Origin: Cellulomonas sp. SLBN-39
GTDB taxonomy: Bacteria > Actinomycetota > Actinomycetes > Actinomycetales > Cellulomonadaceae
DNA length: 64,000 nucleotides
Direction of reading: 5' to 3'
NCBI RefSeq assembly: GCF_006715865.1
Contig: NZ_VFOA01000001.1
Coordinates: 186,001-250,000 of the forward strand
Positions 44,636 to 53,871 of the stretch are shown piece by piece. Position 1 is the stretch's first letter, and each line of letters begins with the position of its first letter. The position numbers were made by a program, and so were the translations under genes. The notes beneath the pieces are model-generated. The model saw only the letters and a program-made list of their open reading frames with translations, was not told the DNA's origin and searched no databases.

Positions 44636-46504
44636 TCAGTCCTCGCGGTCCCACGCGGGGCTGATGCCCCGCGCGTACTGGATGTCGTCGTTGCTCACGC
44701 CGGCGGCGACCATCGGCCACACCATCGCGTCGCGCGACACCGTGAAGTCCACGACGACGGGCTGGTCGTCGATCTCCATGGCCCGGCGGATCGTCGCGTC
44801 CACGTCCGCCTTGGTCTCGCAGCGCAGGCCCACCGCGCCGTACGCGTCGGCGAGCTTGACGAAGTCGGGGACGCGGGCGGTGCCGTGGCCGGTGTGGAGG
44901 TCGGTGTTGGAGTAGCGGGACTCGTAGAACAGGGTCTGCCACTGCCGCACCATGCCGAGCGAGCTGTTGTTGATCACCGCGACCTTGATGGGGATCTCGT
45001 TGATCGTGCAGGTGGCGAGCTCCTGGTTGGTCATCTGGAAGCAGCCGTCGCCGTCGATCGCCCACACCGTGCGCGAGGGGTCGCCCACCTTGGCGCCCAT
45101 GGCGGCGGGCACCGCGAAGCCCATGGTGCCCAGGCCGCCGGAGTTGATCCACGACGCGGGCCGCTCGTAGCGGATGAACTGCGACGCCCACATCTGGTGC
45201 TGGCCGACGCCGGCGACGAACACCGACTCCGGGCCGGAGATCTCGCCGATGCGCGAGATCACGTGCTGCGGTGCGAGCAGACCGTCGGTGGGCTCGTCGT
45301 AGCCCAGCGGGAACGTCTCGCGCCACGCGTCCAGCTGGCGCCACCAGGCCTCGAGGTCGGGGCGGCCGTGCTGGGCGTGCTCGCGCTCGAGCTCGGGCAG
45401 CAGGTCGCCGATCACCTCGCGCAGGTCGCCGACGATCGGCACGTCGACGCGGCGGTTCTTGCCGATCTCGGCGGGGTCGATGTCGGCGTGGACGACGGCG
45501 GCGTTCGGCGCGAAGCTCGACAGCTTGCCGGTGACGCGGTCGTCGAACCGCGCCCCGAGCGCCACCACGAGGTCCGCCTTCTGCAGCGCGGCGACCGCGG
45601 CGACGGTGCCGTGCATGCCGGGCATGCCCAGGTGCTGCGGGTGCGAGTCGGGCAGCGCGCCGCGGGCCATCAGCGTGGTCACGGCAGGGGCGCCCGACAG
45701 GTCCGTGAGCCGGCGCAGCAGGTCCGACGCCCCGGCGCGGATCACGCCGCCGCCGACGTACAGCACCGGTCGGCGCGCGGTCGCCAGCAGGCGGGCCGCC
45801 TCGCGGATCTGCTTGCTGTGCGGCTTGCTGACCGGCCGGTAGCCGGGCAGCGCGATCTCCTGCGGCCACGTGAACGTGGTGCGCGACTGCATGGCGGACT
45901 TGGCGATGTCGACCAGCACGGGGCCGGGACGCCCGGTGGAGGCGATGTGGAACGCCTCGGCGATCGTGCGGGCGATGTCGTCGGGGTCCGTGACGAGGTA
46001 GTTGTGCTTGGTGACCGGCAGCGTGATGCCGAGGATGTCGGCCTCCTGGAACGCGTCCGTGCCGATGAGCGACGCACCCACCTGCCCGGTGATCGCCACC
46101 AGCGGGACCGAGTCCATGTGCGCGTCCGCGATCGCGGTGACCAGGTTGGTCGCGCCGGGGCCGGAGGTGGCCATGGTCACGCCGACCTTGCCGGAGGTGT
46201 AGGCGTAGCCGGCCGCCGCGTGGCCGCCGCCCTGCTCGTGCCGCACGAGCACGTGGCGCAGGCGGGTGGAGTCCATCAGCGGGTCGTACGTGGGCAGGAT
46301 CGCGCCGCCGGGGATGCCGAAGACGACCTCGACCCCGGCCTCCTCGAGCGAGCGGACGATCGCCTGGGCGCCCGTGACGTCCTCGGGGCCGATGCGCTGG
46401 GTGACCACGGGGACGGCGTCCGTCGTGGGTCGGGCCGTGGTGTCGGCGGGCCGCACGGGGCGGGCCGCCGTGCGCGGCGGTGCGGGGTGGGGACCCTGGA
46501 CCAT
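44636..46504 (-). CDS. ilvB: Acetolactate synthase large subunit
   Basis: 622 residues, ThDP enzyme that joins two pyruvates, or pyruvate with 2-oxobutyrate. Catalytic Glu in [22 protein letters not shown] domain, and the ThDP-Mg motif [14 protein letters not shown]. An N-terminal Pro/Thr-rich tail of about 50 residues precedes the first domain. AGGAG lies 6 bases before the ATG at 46504. It is first gene of ilvBNC and is preceded by a leader peptide and terminator, so the operon is under attenuation. Confidence 0.97.
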   Translation of the reverse strand: MVQGPHPAPPRTAARPVRPADTTARPTTDAVPVVTQRIGPEDVTGAQAIVRSLEEAGVEVVFGIPGGAILPTYDPLMDSTRLRHVLVRHEQGGGHAAAGYAYTSGKVGVTMATSGPGATNLVTAIADAHMDSVPLVAITGQVGASLIGTDAFQEADILGITLPVTKHNYLVTDPDDIARTIAEAFHIASTGRPGPVLVDIAKSAMQSRTTFTWPQEIALPGYRPVSKPHSKQIREAARLLATARRPVLYVGGGVIRAGASDLLRRLTDLSGAPAVTTLMARGALPDSHPQHLGMPGMHGTVAAVAALQKADLVVALGARFDDRVTGKLSSFAPNAAVVHADIDPAEIGKNRRVDVPIVGDLREVIGDLLPELEREHAQHGRPDLEAWWRQLDAWRETFPLGYDEPTDGLLAPQHVISRIGEISGPESVFVAGVGQHQMWASQFIRYERPASWINSGGLGTMGFAVPAAMGAKVGDPSRTVWAIDGDGCFQMTNQELATCTINEIPIKVAVINNSSLGMVRQWQTLFYESRYSNTDLHTGHGTARVPDFVKLADAYGAVGLRCETKADVDATIRRAMEIDDQPVVVDFTVSRDAMVWPMVAAGVSNDDIQYARGISPAWDRED

Positions 46505-46573
46505 CGTCGTCTCCTGCGGGTCGGTGGCGGGTGGGGGCTGGGCCCGTGGTGGTGCGGGCCCGGACACGACAAA

Positions 46574-46609
46574 GCCCCTCGGCCCCGGGCACCGGGGCGG
46601 ACGAGGGGC
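46574..46609 (-). terminator. Attenuator terminator of ilvBNC
   Basis: Outer arms GCCCCTCG/CGAGGGGC and inner arms GCCCCGG/CCGGGGC on the minus strand, followed by TTTGT. Just before it GCGCGCTC (46617-46610) can pair with GAGCGCGC inside the leader coding region (46658-46651), which offers a competing structure. Confidence 0.8.
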
Positions 46610-46643
46610 GAGCGCGCGGACAGCAGACCTGGGTCGGACGGCG

Positions 46644-46685
46644 TCAGCCGGCGCGCTCCGGGGCTACTACGAGGATCGTCTGCAC
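46644..46685 (-). CDS. ilvBNC leader peptide
   Basis: Thirteen-residue frame GTG to [16 protein letters not shown]. The block Ile-Leu-Val-Val is the expected sensor for all three branched-chain amino acids. Leader peptides of this style precede ilvB in other actinobacteria. A strong promoter makes the leader the first thing translated from a leaderless mRNA. Unreadable by size-limited gene callers. Confidence 0.85.
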   Translation of the reverse strand: MQTILVVAPERAG

Positions 46686-46721
46686 GTCGGCGACACTACG
46701 CCGCTCCCCGCGCGCTGTCAC
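46686..46721 (-). promoter_or_regulatory. Promoter of the ilvBNC leader
   Basis: On the minus strand -35 GTGACA (46721-46716), 17-bp spacer, -10 TAGTGT (46698-46693), seven bases, then the leader GTG. Transcription should start at or beside the leader start codon. Confidence 0.7.
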
Positions 46722-46931
46722 ATCCCTCGGGTGTCGTCTCACATCGTGGTTCACCGTTTCGCATGTCGAACGCGAGAAGGTCGCGGCGCGCTCCGTCCGC
46801 AGCATCCGGGTGATGCCTGCCGGGTCACGGCACCACGGCGCGCGCCTGCGCGCCGACCGTGACCGTCCGACCTAGTGTGGGTGGCACGACGACGGCTCCG
46901 GCGACTGCCGGGACCGGGACGGGGGTGGCAC

Positions 46932-47567
46932 GTGACCAGGACAGCAGGACGTGGCATGACGGGCACCGCAGCGGTGCTCGCGCTCGGCACGGCCCTCGCC
47001 GGGTGCGCGGGGCAGGCCGAGCCGGCCGCCCCGGTGACCGGTCAGGCCACGAGCCCCGCGCCGGCTCCGACGACCCCGGCCCCGTCTCCTGACAACACCG
47101 CCGCACCCGACGACGACGACGAGGTCGGCACCGACTTCTCGGCCCCCGGCGACCAGCTCACGGCCGAGCCCGCCCCAGACTCGTTCCTGACCGTCGTCGA
47201 CGTCCGCACCGGGGAGCACGACGGGTACGACCGCGTCGTGTACGAGCTCGCGGGCGAGGGCCTGCCGGGCTGGCGGGTCGGCTACGTCGACGAGGCCGTC
47301 GAGGACCCCTCGGGCGAGGTCGTCGACGTCGACGGCGACGCCACCCTCGAGGTGTGGGTCACCGGGACCGGGTACCCGACCGACACGGGCCACGAGGAGT
47401 TCGCCGACGACCTGCGCCCCGGCACGGGCGACCTCGAGCACGTCACCCGGCCGCTGACGTTCGAGGGCATGACCCAGTCGTTCGTCGGCCTCGACGAGCA
47501 GCGCCCGTTCCGGGTCACCCTGCTGGAGGACCCGGTGCGGGTCGTCGTCGACGTCCAGGACGACTGA
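46932..47567 (+). CDS. AMIN-like domain lipoprotein
   Basis: 211 residues. Signal peptide with lipobox LALGTALAGCAGQ, Cys anchoring to the membrane, then a Pro/Thr/Asp-rich linker and a beta-rich domain with YDRVVYELAGEGLPGWRVGY and a C-terminal RPFRVTLLEDPVRVVVDVQ, as in the AMIN-like family. AMIN domains bind cell-wall material in other proteins. GTG 46932 follows GGGGG; TAGTGT (46873-46878) may be its -10. Confidence 0.82.
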   Translation: MTRTAGRGMTGTAAVLALGTALAGCAGQAEPAAPVTGQATSPAPAPTTPAPSPDNTAAPDDDDEVGTDFSAPGDQLTAEPAPDSFLTVVDVRTGEHDGYDRVVYELAGEGLPGWRVGYVDEAVEDPSGEVVDVDGDATLEVWVTGTGYPTDTGHEEFADDLRPGTGDLEHVTRPLTFEGMTQSFVGLDEQRPFRVTLLEDPVRVVVDVQDD

Positions 47568-47573
47568 CCGGCG

Positions 47574-49295
47574 TCAGGCGCGCCGGAGCACCAGCGCCTC
47601 CCAGGGGGCCAGGATGACGACGCCGTCGCGCACGACGGCCGGGTCCGGCACGTTGCCGAGCACCCGCTCCCCCCAGCCGTCGCCCACCTCGGCCCGCTGC
47701 TCCTCGCCGGAGAAGTTGCCGAGCACCAGCAGCGCGTCGTCGCCGAGCGCACGGGTGAACGCGTAGACGTGCGGGTGGTCGGGCAGCAGCAGCGTGAAGT
47801 CCCCCAGCCGCACCACCTCGTCCTCGTGCCGCAGCGCGTGCAGGCGCCGGTAGTGGTGCAGCACCGACGCGGGGTCCGCGCGCTCGGCCTCCGCGTTGAC
47901 GTGGGTGTGGTTCGCGGTCACCGGCAGCCACGGCTCGCCGGTCGTGAAGCCCGCGTGGGGCCCCGCGTCCCACTGCACCGGTGTGCGCGCGTTGTCGCGG
48001 CTCGCCGCGGCCAGGCCGGCCAGCAGCTGCTCGTCGCTCACGTGGCCCCCCGCACGGGCGTCGTGGACGTGCCGCAGGGACTCGATGTCACGGTAGTCGT
48101 CCAGGGACGTGAACCCCGCGTTCGTCATCCCGAGCTCCTCGCCCTGGTAGACGTACGGCGTCCCCCGGTGGAGGTGCAGCACGGTCGCGAGCATGGTCGC
48201 GGACTCGCGGCGGTAGGCACCGTCGTCGCCGAACCGGGACACGACGCGCGGCTGGTCGTGGTTGTCCCAGTACAGCGCGTTCCAGCCGACGTCCTGCAGG
48301 CCGGTCTGCCAGCGGGCCATCGTGGCCTTCAGCTCGCGCAGGTCCAGGGGCACGGGGTCGAACTTGCCGCCGGGCCCGTGGTCGAGCCCGACGTGCTCGA
48401 ACGTGAAGATCATGTCCAGCTCTCCGCGGGCCGGGTCCGAGAACAGCACGGCGTCGTCGACCGTCGCCCCCGGCGTCTCCCCGACGAGGAGGAGCCCGTC
48501 GCGCCGGCCCGCGAAGACCTCGCGGTGCATCTCCTGGAGGAACTCGTGCAGGCGCGGGCCGTTGGTCGAGCCAGACCCCTGCGGGGCGAGACGTCCGTCG
48601 CCCGCAGGCGCGTCCGACAGGCCGCCGTGCTCGTCCACGTGCTTGGAGATCAGGTTGATGACGTCCATCCGGAAGCCGTCGACCCCCCGGTCGAGCCACC
48701 AGCGCATCATCGCGTGGACGGCCTCGCGGACCTGCGGGTTCTCCCAGTTCAGGTCGGGCTGCTTGCGGCTGAACAGGTGCAGGTAGTACTCGCCCGTGGC
48801 CTCGTCGAGCTCCCAGGCGGGCCCGGAGAAGAACGAGCCCCAGTTCGTCGGCTCGGCGCCGGGCGTCCCGGGCGTCATGCCCGCACGGGCGGGCCGCCAC
48901 CAGTACCAGTCGCGCTTCGGGCTGTCGACGGACGAGCGCGACTCGACGAACCACGGGTGCTCGTCGCTCGTGTGGTTGACGACGAGGTCCATGACGACCT
49001 TGATGCCGCGGGCGTGCAGGGCCGCGACCACCTCGTCGAGGTCGTCCAGCGTGCCGAACACCGGGTCGACGTCCTGGTAGTCGCTGATGTCGTACCCGTT
49101 GTCGTCCTGCGGGCTGCGGTACAGCGGGGAGAACCAGACCACGTCGACGCCGAGCCACGCGAGGTGGTCGACACGCTGCAGCACCCCGCGCAGGTCGCCG
49201 ACGCCGTCGCCGTCGCTGTCCTGGAACGACCGCGGGTAGATCTGGTAGACGACCGCGCCCGTCCACCAGGGTGCGTCCTCGCGCGTGAAGGTCAT
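47574..49295 (-). CDS. GH13 alpha-glucosidase / oligo-1,6-glucosidase
   Basis: 573 residues without signal peptide. Family GH13 marks: VVYQIYPRSFQDSDGDGVGD, DLVVNHTS, nucleophile Asp211 in GFRMDVINL, acid Glu273 in LLVGETPG and Asp347 in YWDNHDQPR; the block KQPDLNWENP is typical of exo-acting alpha-glucosidases. It should release glucose from maltose- or isomaltose-type oligosaccharides in the cytosol. GGAGG lies 7 bases before the ATG. It overlaps nothing; stop is 7 bases from the convergent lipoprotein stop. Confidence 0.94.
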   Translation of the reverse strand: MTFTREDAPWWTGAVVYQIYPRSFQDSDGDGVGDLRGVLQRVDHLAWLGVDVVWFSPLYRSPQDDNGYDISDYQDVDPVFGTLDDLDEVVAALHARGIKVVMDLVVNHTSDEHPWFVESRSSVDSPKRDWYWWRPARAGMTPGTPGAEPTNWGSFFSGPAWELDEATGEYYLHLFSRKQPDLNWENPQVREAVHAMMRWWLDRGVDGFRMDVINLISKHVDEHGGLSDAPAGDGRLAPQGSGSTNGPRLHEFLQEMHREVFAGRRDGLLLVGETPGATVDDAVLFSDPARGELDMIFTFEHVGLDHGPGGKFDPVPLDLRELKATMARWQTGLQDVGWNALYWDNHDQPRVVSRFGDDGAYRRESATMLATVLHLHRGTPYVYQGEELGMTNAGFTSLDDYRDIESLRHVHDARAGGHVSDEQLLAGLAAASRDNARTPVQWDAGPHAGFTTGEPWLPVTANHTHVNAEAERADPASVLHHYRRLHALRHEDEVVRLGDFTLLLPDHPHVYAFTRALGDDALLVLGNFSGEEQRAEVGDGWGERVLGNVPDPAVVRDGVVILAPWEALVLRRA

Positions 49296-49384
49296 GCCGG
49301 TTCCTCCCGGGGTCCGATGGCTGACGCCTCGACCCTTCCAGCCGAGGCGTCGGCCCGCACCCGGTGCGCGCCGGAGGCGGACGC

Positions 49385-50278
49385 TCAGGTCGTGGCACCC
49401 CGGGTGCCGGACAGGACCAGCGCGGCCACGCAGAGGAGGGCCACGACCATCGCCAGCGTGAAGGGCAGCCGGCTGCGCTCCCGCCGCAGCCCGACGACGC
49501 CTGCCGCCACGGCGGTCAGCACCGCGGCGACGCCGACCACCGCACCGGGCGGCGCGGGCGGGCCGGGCGGGCCGAGCACGGCCACGAGCACCGCGAGCGC
49601 CAGCACCGCCGGCGCCAGCACGCCGGTGGCGCGACGGCCCAGCCGGTGGGGCAGGCCACGGACGCCCGTCGCGGCGTCGTCCTCCAGGTCGGGCAGCACG
49701 TTGGCGAGGTGCGCGCCGACGCCGAGCAGCGCGCCGACGGCGAGCAGCCAGGCGGCCGGGAGCGCCGGCCCGGGCAGCGCGAGCACGACGAACCCGGGCA
49801 GGAGCGCGAACGCCAGCGCGTAGGGCACCCAGGACGCCGCCGTGGCCTTCAGGCGGAGGTTGTACGCCCAGCCCATCGCCACCACGCCCAGGTGCGCGAC
49901 GGCGGCGGCCGGACCGGCGAGCGCCGACGCGGCGACGGACACGACGAGGGCCCCGACGGCTGCGGCGCGCAGCGTCGCGGCCGTGACCGCACCCTGCACG
50001 ACGGGCTTGTCGGTGCGCCCCGCCGCACGGTCGCGCGCGGCGTCGACCCAGTCGTTGGACCAGCCGATCGACAGCTGGCCGGTCAGCACGACGAGCAGCA
50101 CGAGCAGCACCGTCGGGGCGGCGGCGCCGAGCCCGACGGCCAGCGCCGTGCTGAGCGCGGTGACCACCACGGTCGGGCCGAGGTGGCAGGCGCGGGCCAG
50201 CGCCGCGGCGGTCGCGGCGCGCGCACGTCCGCCCGACGCCGGCCGCCGACGCGGCGGGGAGGTCGACGACCGGGGCAC
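49385..50278 (-). CDS. UbiA-family prenyltransferase
   Basis: 297 residues with about eight helices. The first Asp-rich motif is WSNDWVDAARDRAAGRTDKP (NDxxDxxxD) and the second VLPDLEDDAATGVRGLP. It should attach a polyprenyl chain to an aromatic or polyketide acceptor at the membrane. It faces the type III PKS gene with 86 bp between starts, and both promoters are leaderless (TACCGT six bases before this GTG). Context suggests the acceptor is made by the PKS rather than the menaquinone precursor. Confidence 0.88.
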   Translation of the reverse strand: MPRSSTSPPRRRPASGGRARAATAAALARACHLGPTVVVTALSTALAVGLGAAAPTVLLVLLVVLTGQLSIGWSNDWVDAARDRAAGRTDKPVVQGAVTAATLRAAAVGALVVSVAASALAGPAAAVAHLGVVAMGWAYNLRLKATAASWVPYALAFALLPGFVVLALPGPALPAAWLLAVGALLGVGAHLANVLPDLEDDAATGVRGLPHRLGRRATGVLAPAVLALAVLVAVLGPPGPPAPPGAVVGVAAVLTAVAAGVVGLRRERSRLPFTLAMVVALLCVAALVLSGTRGATT

Positions 50279-50364
50279 AGGGTGACGGTATCCCCCGCGG
50301 GCGGGCGGCGGCGGTCGCCGGGCCCCGCCGGGCGGGCCGGGGCTGCCGGTGCGACGATGCCGGG
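50279..50364. promoter_or_regulatory. Divergent leaderless promoters of the UbiA and PKS genes
   Basis: Minus strand TACCGT (50290-50285), six bases, GTG 50278. Plus strand GACGAT (50353-50358), six bases, ATG 50365. The shared 86-bp gap suggests joint control. Confidence 0.45.
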
Positions 50365-51441
50365 ATGTCCCAGGTCCTCGCCGTCGCCACCGCCCTGCCG
50401 GGGCCGGCGCACGCCCAGGCCGACATCACGCGGGTCACCGCGCCGCTGGTCGCCGGGGACGACGCGCGGGCCGCGACGCTGCTGCGGCGCCTGCACGCCG
50501 GCTGCGGGGTCGACACCCGGCACACCGTGCTCCCGCTCGACCGGTACCCGCACGTGCGGGGCTTCAGCGAGGCCAACGACCTGTACCTGGAGCTCGGCAC
50601 CGCGCTGGCGGCGCAGGCGGTCGCGGCCGCGCTGGGGCGGGCGGGCGTCGACCCGGCCGACGTCGACCTCGTGCTGCTCACCTCGGTCACGGGCATCGGC
50701 GCCCCCTCGGTCGACGCGGCGCTGGTCGGGCTGCTGGGGATGCGCAGCGACGTGCGTCGCGTGCCGACGTTCGGGCTGGGCTGCGCCGGAGGGGCGGCCG
50801 GGCTGGCGCGCGTGCACGACCACCTGGTCGGCCACCCGCAGGACGTCGCCCTGCTCGTCAGCCTCGAGCTGTGCTCGTTGACGCTGCAGCACGGTGACAC
50901 CGACCCGGCGAACCTCGTCGCGAGCGGCCTGTTCGGCGACGGCGCGGCAGCGGCCGTCGTCGTGGGTCGGGACCACCCGCGGGCGGCCGGTGCGGCGGGG
51001 CCCACGGTCGTCGGGTCGCGCAGCCGGCTCTACCCGGGGACGGGCGGGGACCTCGGGTGGCGGGTCGGGTCGTCCGGTTTCCGCATCGTGCTGTCGCCCG
51101 GGCTGCCCGACGTGGTCCGCGCCGGGCTCGCGCCCGACGTCGAGGGCCTGCTCGCGACGCACGGGCTCAAGACGGGAGACGTGACGCGCTGGGTCGTGCA
51201 CGCGGGCGGGCCCCGCATCCTCGACGCCGTGCAGGACGCGCTCGGCCTGCCCGCCGACGCCCTGGCCACGAGCCGTGCGTCCCTCGCCGCCGTGGGCAAC
51301 CTGTCGTCGGCGTCCGTCCTGGACGTGCTGGACCGCACCCTCGCCGCCGGCACCCCGCCGGGGTCTCCCGGGGTCCTGCTGGCGTTCGGGCCGGGGGTGA
51401 GCGCCGAGGTGGTGCTCCTGCGCTGGTCCACGGGAGGATGA
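50365..51441 (+). CDS. Type III polyketide synthase (chalcone synthase family)
   Basis: 358 residues. Catalytic triad Cys140 (TFGLGCAGG), His279 (WVVHAGGP) and Asn312 (VGNLSSAS) are all in place. The enzyme condenses acyl-CoA starters with malonyl-type extenders to form resorcinols, pyrones or naphthols. Its stop overlaps the methyltransferase ATG by four bases. Bacterial relatives such as the Streptomyces Srs system make alkylresorcinols from fatty acyl starters; starter and ring type here cannot be read from sequence. Confidence 0.93.
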   Translation: MSQVLAVATALPGPAHAQADITRVTAPLVAGDDARAATLLRRLHAGCGVDTRHTVLPLDRYPHVRGFSEANDLYLELGTALAAQAVAAALGRAGVDPADVDLVLLTSVTGIGAPSVDAALVGLLGMRSDVRRVPTFGLGCAGGAAGLARVHDHLVGHPQDVALLVSLELCSLTLQHGDTDPANLVASGLFGDGAAAAVVVGRDHPRAAGAAGPTVVGSRSRLYPGTGGDLGWRVGSSGFRIVLSPGLPDVVRAGLAPDVEGLLATHGLKTGDVTRWVVHAGGPRILDAVQDALGLPADALATSRASLAAVGNLSSASVLDVLDRTLAAGTPPGSPGVLLAFGPGVSAEVVLLRWSTGG

Positions 51442-51971
51442 CGACCGTGCTCACCCTGTACCTGGTCGTGGTCGGCCTCACGGCCGTCGAGCGCCTCGCC
51501 GAGCTCGTCGTGTCCACGCGGCACGCGCGCTGGTCGTTCGCCCGGGGCGGGGTCGAGAGCGGCCGCGGGCACTTCCCGGCCATGGTGGCGCTGCACACCG
51601 GGCTGCTCGTCGCGTGCGTCGTCGAGGTGCTCGTCGCGGACCGCCCGTTCCTGCCCTGGCTGGGCTGGCCCGCGCTGGTCCTCGTGGTCGCGAGCCAGGC
51701 GCTGCGGTGGTGGTGCATCGGCACGCTCGGCGAGCGGTGGAACACCCGCGTGATCGTGGTGCCCGGGCTGCCGCTGGTCGACCGGGGCCCGTACCGCTGG
51801 CTGCGCCACCCGAACTACGTCGCGGTGGTCGTCGAGGGTCTGGCGCTGCCGCTCGTGCACACGGCATGGGTGACGGCGGTCGCGTTCACGGTGCTCAACG
51901 CGGTCCTGCTGCTGCGGTTCCGCATCCCCGCCGAGGAGCGGGCGCTGCAGGCCGTGCACGAGCCGGTCTGA
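51438..51971 (+). CDS. ICMT-type membrane methyltransferase
   Basis: 177 residues, four or five hydrophobic helices and the motif RHPNYVAVVVEGLALPL of the isoprenylcysteine carboxyl methyltransferase superfamily. In type III PKS clusters such enzymes O-methylate phenolic lipids in the membrane. Coupled to the PKS by ATGA overlap. Confidence 0.9.
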   Translation: MTTVLTLYLVVVGLTAVERLAELVVSTRHARWSFARGGVESGRGHFPAMVALHTGLLVACVVEVLVADRPFLPWLGWPALVLVVASQALRWWCIGTLGERWNTRVIVVPGLPLVDRGPYRWLRHPNYVAVVVEGLALPLVHTAWVTAVAFTVLNAVLLLRFRIPAEERALQAVHEPV

Positions 51972-51976
51972 GGCCG

Positions 51977-53053
51977 GTGCCCGGCGCGCCGCCCGGACGG
52001 GTGCCCGCACGTGCGCCCGACACCGACGTGCTCGTCGTCGGCGGGGGCCCGGTCGGTCTGGCGGCCGCCGTGGAGGCGCGTCTGCGGGGCCTCGAGGTCG
52101 TCGTGCTCGAGCCACGGCCCGGACCGGTCGACAAGGCGTGCGGGGAAGGGCTCATGCCGGGCGCGCTGCGGCTGCTGCAGTCCTGGGACGTCGACCCGCC
52201 CGGGCACGTGCTCGCGGGCATCAGCTACCGGTCGCCCGCCGGGCACGTCGACCACCGGTTCCGCGTCGCGGCCGGGCGCGGCGTGCGCCGGACCGTCCTG
52301 CACGACGCCCTGCACGGGCGCGCGGTGGACCTCGGCGCGGTCGTCGTCCCCGCCCGGGCGTCCGCCGTGCACCTGACCGCGCAGGGCGTGGAGGTCGACG
52401 GCCGGACCGCTCGGCACCTGCTCGTGTGCGACGGGCTGCACTCCCCGACGCGGCGGCGGCTGGGGCTGGAGCCCGCGGCCCCGACCCGTCGCGGTCCCCC
52501 GGCCGACGACCGTCGGCGCTACGGCCTGCGCCGGCACTACCGGGTCGCGTCGTGGACGGACCTCGTCGAGGTGCACTGGGCCGCCCGCGCGGAGGTGTAC
52601 GTGACACCCGTCGGCCCGGACCTGGTCGGCGTGGCCGTGCTCGGGCCGCGGGGGACGGAGCTGGACGCGACCGTCGCGGCGCTGCCCGAGCTGGCCGCGC
52701 ACCTCGGCGACGCGGCCCCGGACGGACCCGTGCGCGGGGCGGGCCCGCTGCGCGCCCGCAGCACGCACCGCACCGCGGGCGCCGCGCGGCTGGTCGGCGA
52801 CGCGTCCGGGTACGTCGACGCCCTCACCGGCGAGGGGCTGCGGGTGGGGTTCGCGCAGGCACGCGCCGCCGTCGCGACGCTCGACGACCCGGACGCCTAC
52901 GAGCGCGCCTGGCGGTCGGCCACCCGCGACTACCGGGTGCTCACGTCCGCCCTCGTGGCCTGGGCGACGTCCCCGCTGCGACCGGCCGTCGTGCCGCTCG
53001 CCCGCCGCGCACCCGCCCTGTTCGGCGCGGTGGTGGAGCGGCTGGCCCGCTGA
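51977..53053 (+). CDS. Geranylgeranyl-reductase-like FAD oxidoreductase
   Basis: 358 residues. FAD site VLVVGGGPVGLAAAVEARLR, the GGR/monooxygenase motif DKACGEGLMPGALRLL, and GDASGYVDALTGEGL. It could hydroxylate the PKS ring, as SrsC-type enzymes do, or reduce double bonds of the prenyl chain added by UbiA. GTG start 5 bases after the methyltransferase stop; a GTG at 52001 is also possible. Third gene of the PKS operon. Confidence 0.88.
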   Translation: MPGAPPGRVPARAPDTDVLVVGGGPVGLAAAVEARLRGLEVVVLEPRPGPVDKACGEGLMPGALRLLQSWDVDPPGHVLAGISYRSPAGHVDHRFRVAAGRGVRRTVLHDALHGRAVDLGAVVVPARASAVHLTAQGVEVDGRTARHLLVCDGLHSPTRRRLGLEPAAPTRRGPPADDRRRYGLRRHYRVASWTDLVEVHWAARAEVYVTPVGPDLVGVAVLGPRGTELDATVAALPELAAHLGDAAPDGPVRGAGPLRARSTHRTAGAARLVGDASGYVDALTGEGLRVGFAQARAAVATLDDPDAYERAWRSATRDYRVLTSALVAWATSPLRPAVVPLARRAPALFGAVVERLAR

Positions 53054-53070
53054 GGCCCCGACGGGCCCTC

Positions 53071-53140
53071 ACCCGTCCGGGTGATCCAGGGCGCCCGGAG
53101 CGCTCCTGGACAGGTGTCCGCACACCCGTCCGGGCGATCC
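53071..53140. repeat. Two imperfect copies of an 18-bp palindromic repeat
   Basis: CACCCGTCCGGGTGATCC (53071-53088) and the same with one change (53123-53140). The first copy contains the perfect palindrome CACCCG-TC-CGGGTG. They lie after the PKS operon and before the TetR gene, and may form terminator hairpins or binding sites. Confidence 0.5.
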
Positions 53141-53163
53141 CGGGACCTCCGTCCCCGGGGCCG

Positions 53164-53184
53164 TTGACACATCGTCAATAGCGT
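53164..53184 (+). promoter_or_regulatory. Operator and -10 of TetR-DUF5692 operon
   Basis: TTGAC-ACATC-GTCAA (53164-53178), perfect inverted arms, directly before a -10 TAGCGT (53179-53184) that stands seven bases from the ATG. Suits autorepression. Confidence 0.6.
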
Positions 53185-53191
53185 CCTCGCC

Positions 53192-53842
53192 ATGGCCGAG
53201 ACGCAGCGCAGGGTCGTCAAGACCCCCGACGCCCGACGCGACGAGATCGTCCGCGCCGCCCGCGCGCTGTTCGCCGAGCAGGGCGTGCGGGCCACCACGA
53301 TCACGCACGTCGCCGACCGCGTCGGCGTCACCCGCGGGCTCGTCTACCACTACGTCGACGACATGGAGACGCTCGTCGAGCAGGTCCTCGACGCGTGCAT
53401 CGACGACTTCGTCGCCGACCTGCGCGCGTGGGACGCCGCCCGCCGCCCGGGCGACGTCGACGGCGCCGTGGTCAGCGCCGTCGCGCTGCTGCGCCACCAC
53501 GTGCCGACCCGCCGCGACCCCGACGCGCCGCAGGGCGGCCCGCACAGCGGGCCGGCGGTGCCCCGGCTCGACGACGCCGCCCTCGCGGTGCGGTTCCTCG
53601 ACCGGGCCGTCGAGGCCCTCGTCGACACCCTCGAGACCACGACGATCCCCGCGTACGCCGCCCGCCACACCATCGAGATCACGCACGTGCGCGCGACGTT
53701 CGTCGTCCTCGTGCACGGGCTCATCGCGCTCGTCCGCTCCCGGCCCGGCACGCCCGACGACGTGCTCGTCGCGCTCGTGCGGCAGACCCTGCGGCTCGCC
53801 CCGACCGACGCGCCCGCCACCGACGACCCCGCCGCACCGTAG
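53192..53842 (+). CDS. TetR/AcrR-family transcriptional regulator
   Basis: 216 residues. HTH: RALFAEQGVRATTITHVADR, VGVTRGLVYHYVDDMETLVE. The C-terminal ligand domain is full length. An inverted repeat overlaps its own promoter. It is followed after 29 bp by the DUF5692 membrane protein gene, so it most likely controls that gene. Ligand unknown. Confidence 0.9.
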   Translation: MAETQRRVVKTPDARRDEIVRAARALFAEQGVRATTITHVADRVGVTRGLVYHYVDDMETLVEQVLDACIDDFVADLRAWDAARRPGDVDGAVVSAVALLRHHVPTRRDPDAPQGGPHSGPAVPRLDDAALAVRFLDRAVEALVDTLETTTIPAYAARHTIEITHVRATFVVLVHGLIALVRSRPGTPDDVLVALVRQTLRLAPTDAPATDDPAAP

Positions 53843-53871
53843 CGGCCGGGGCTCACCTCGAAGGAGAGACC

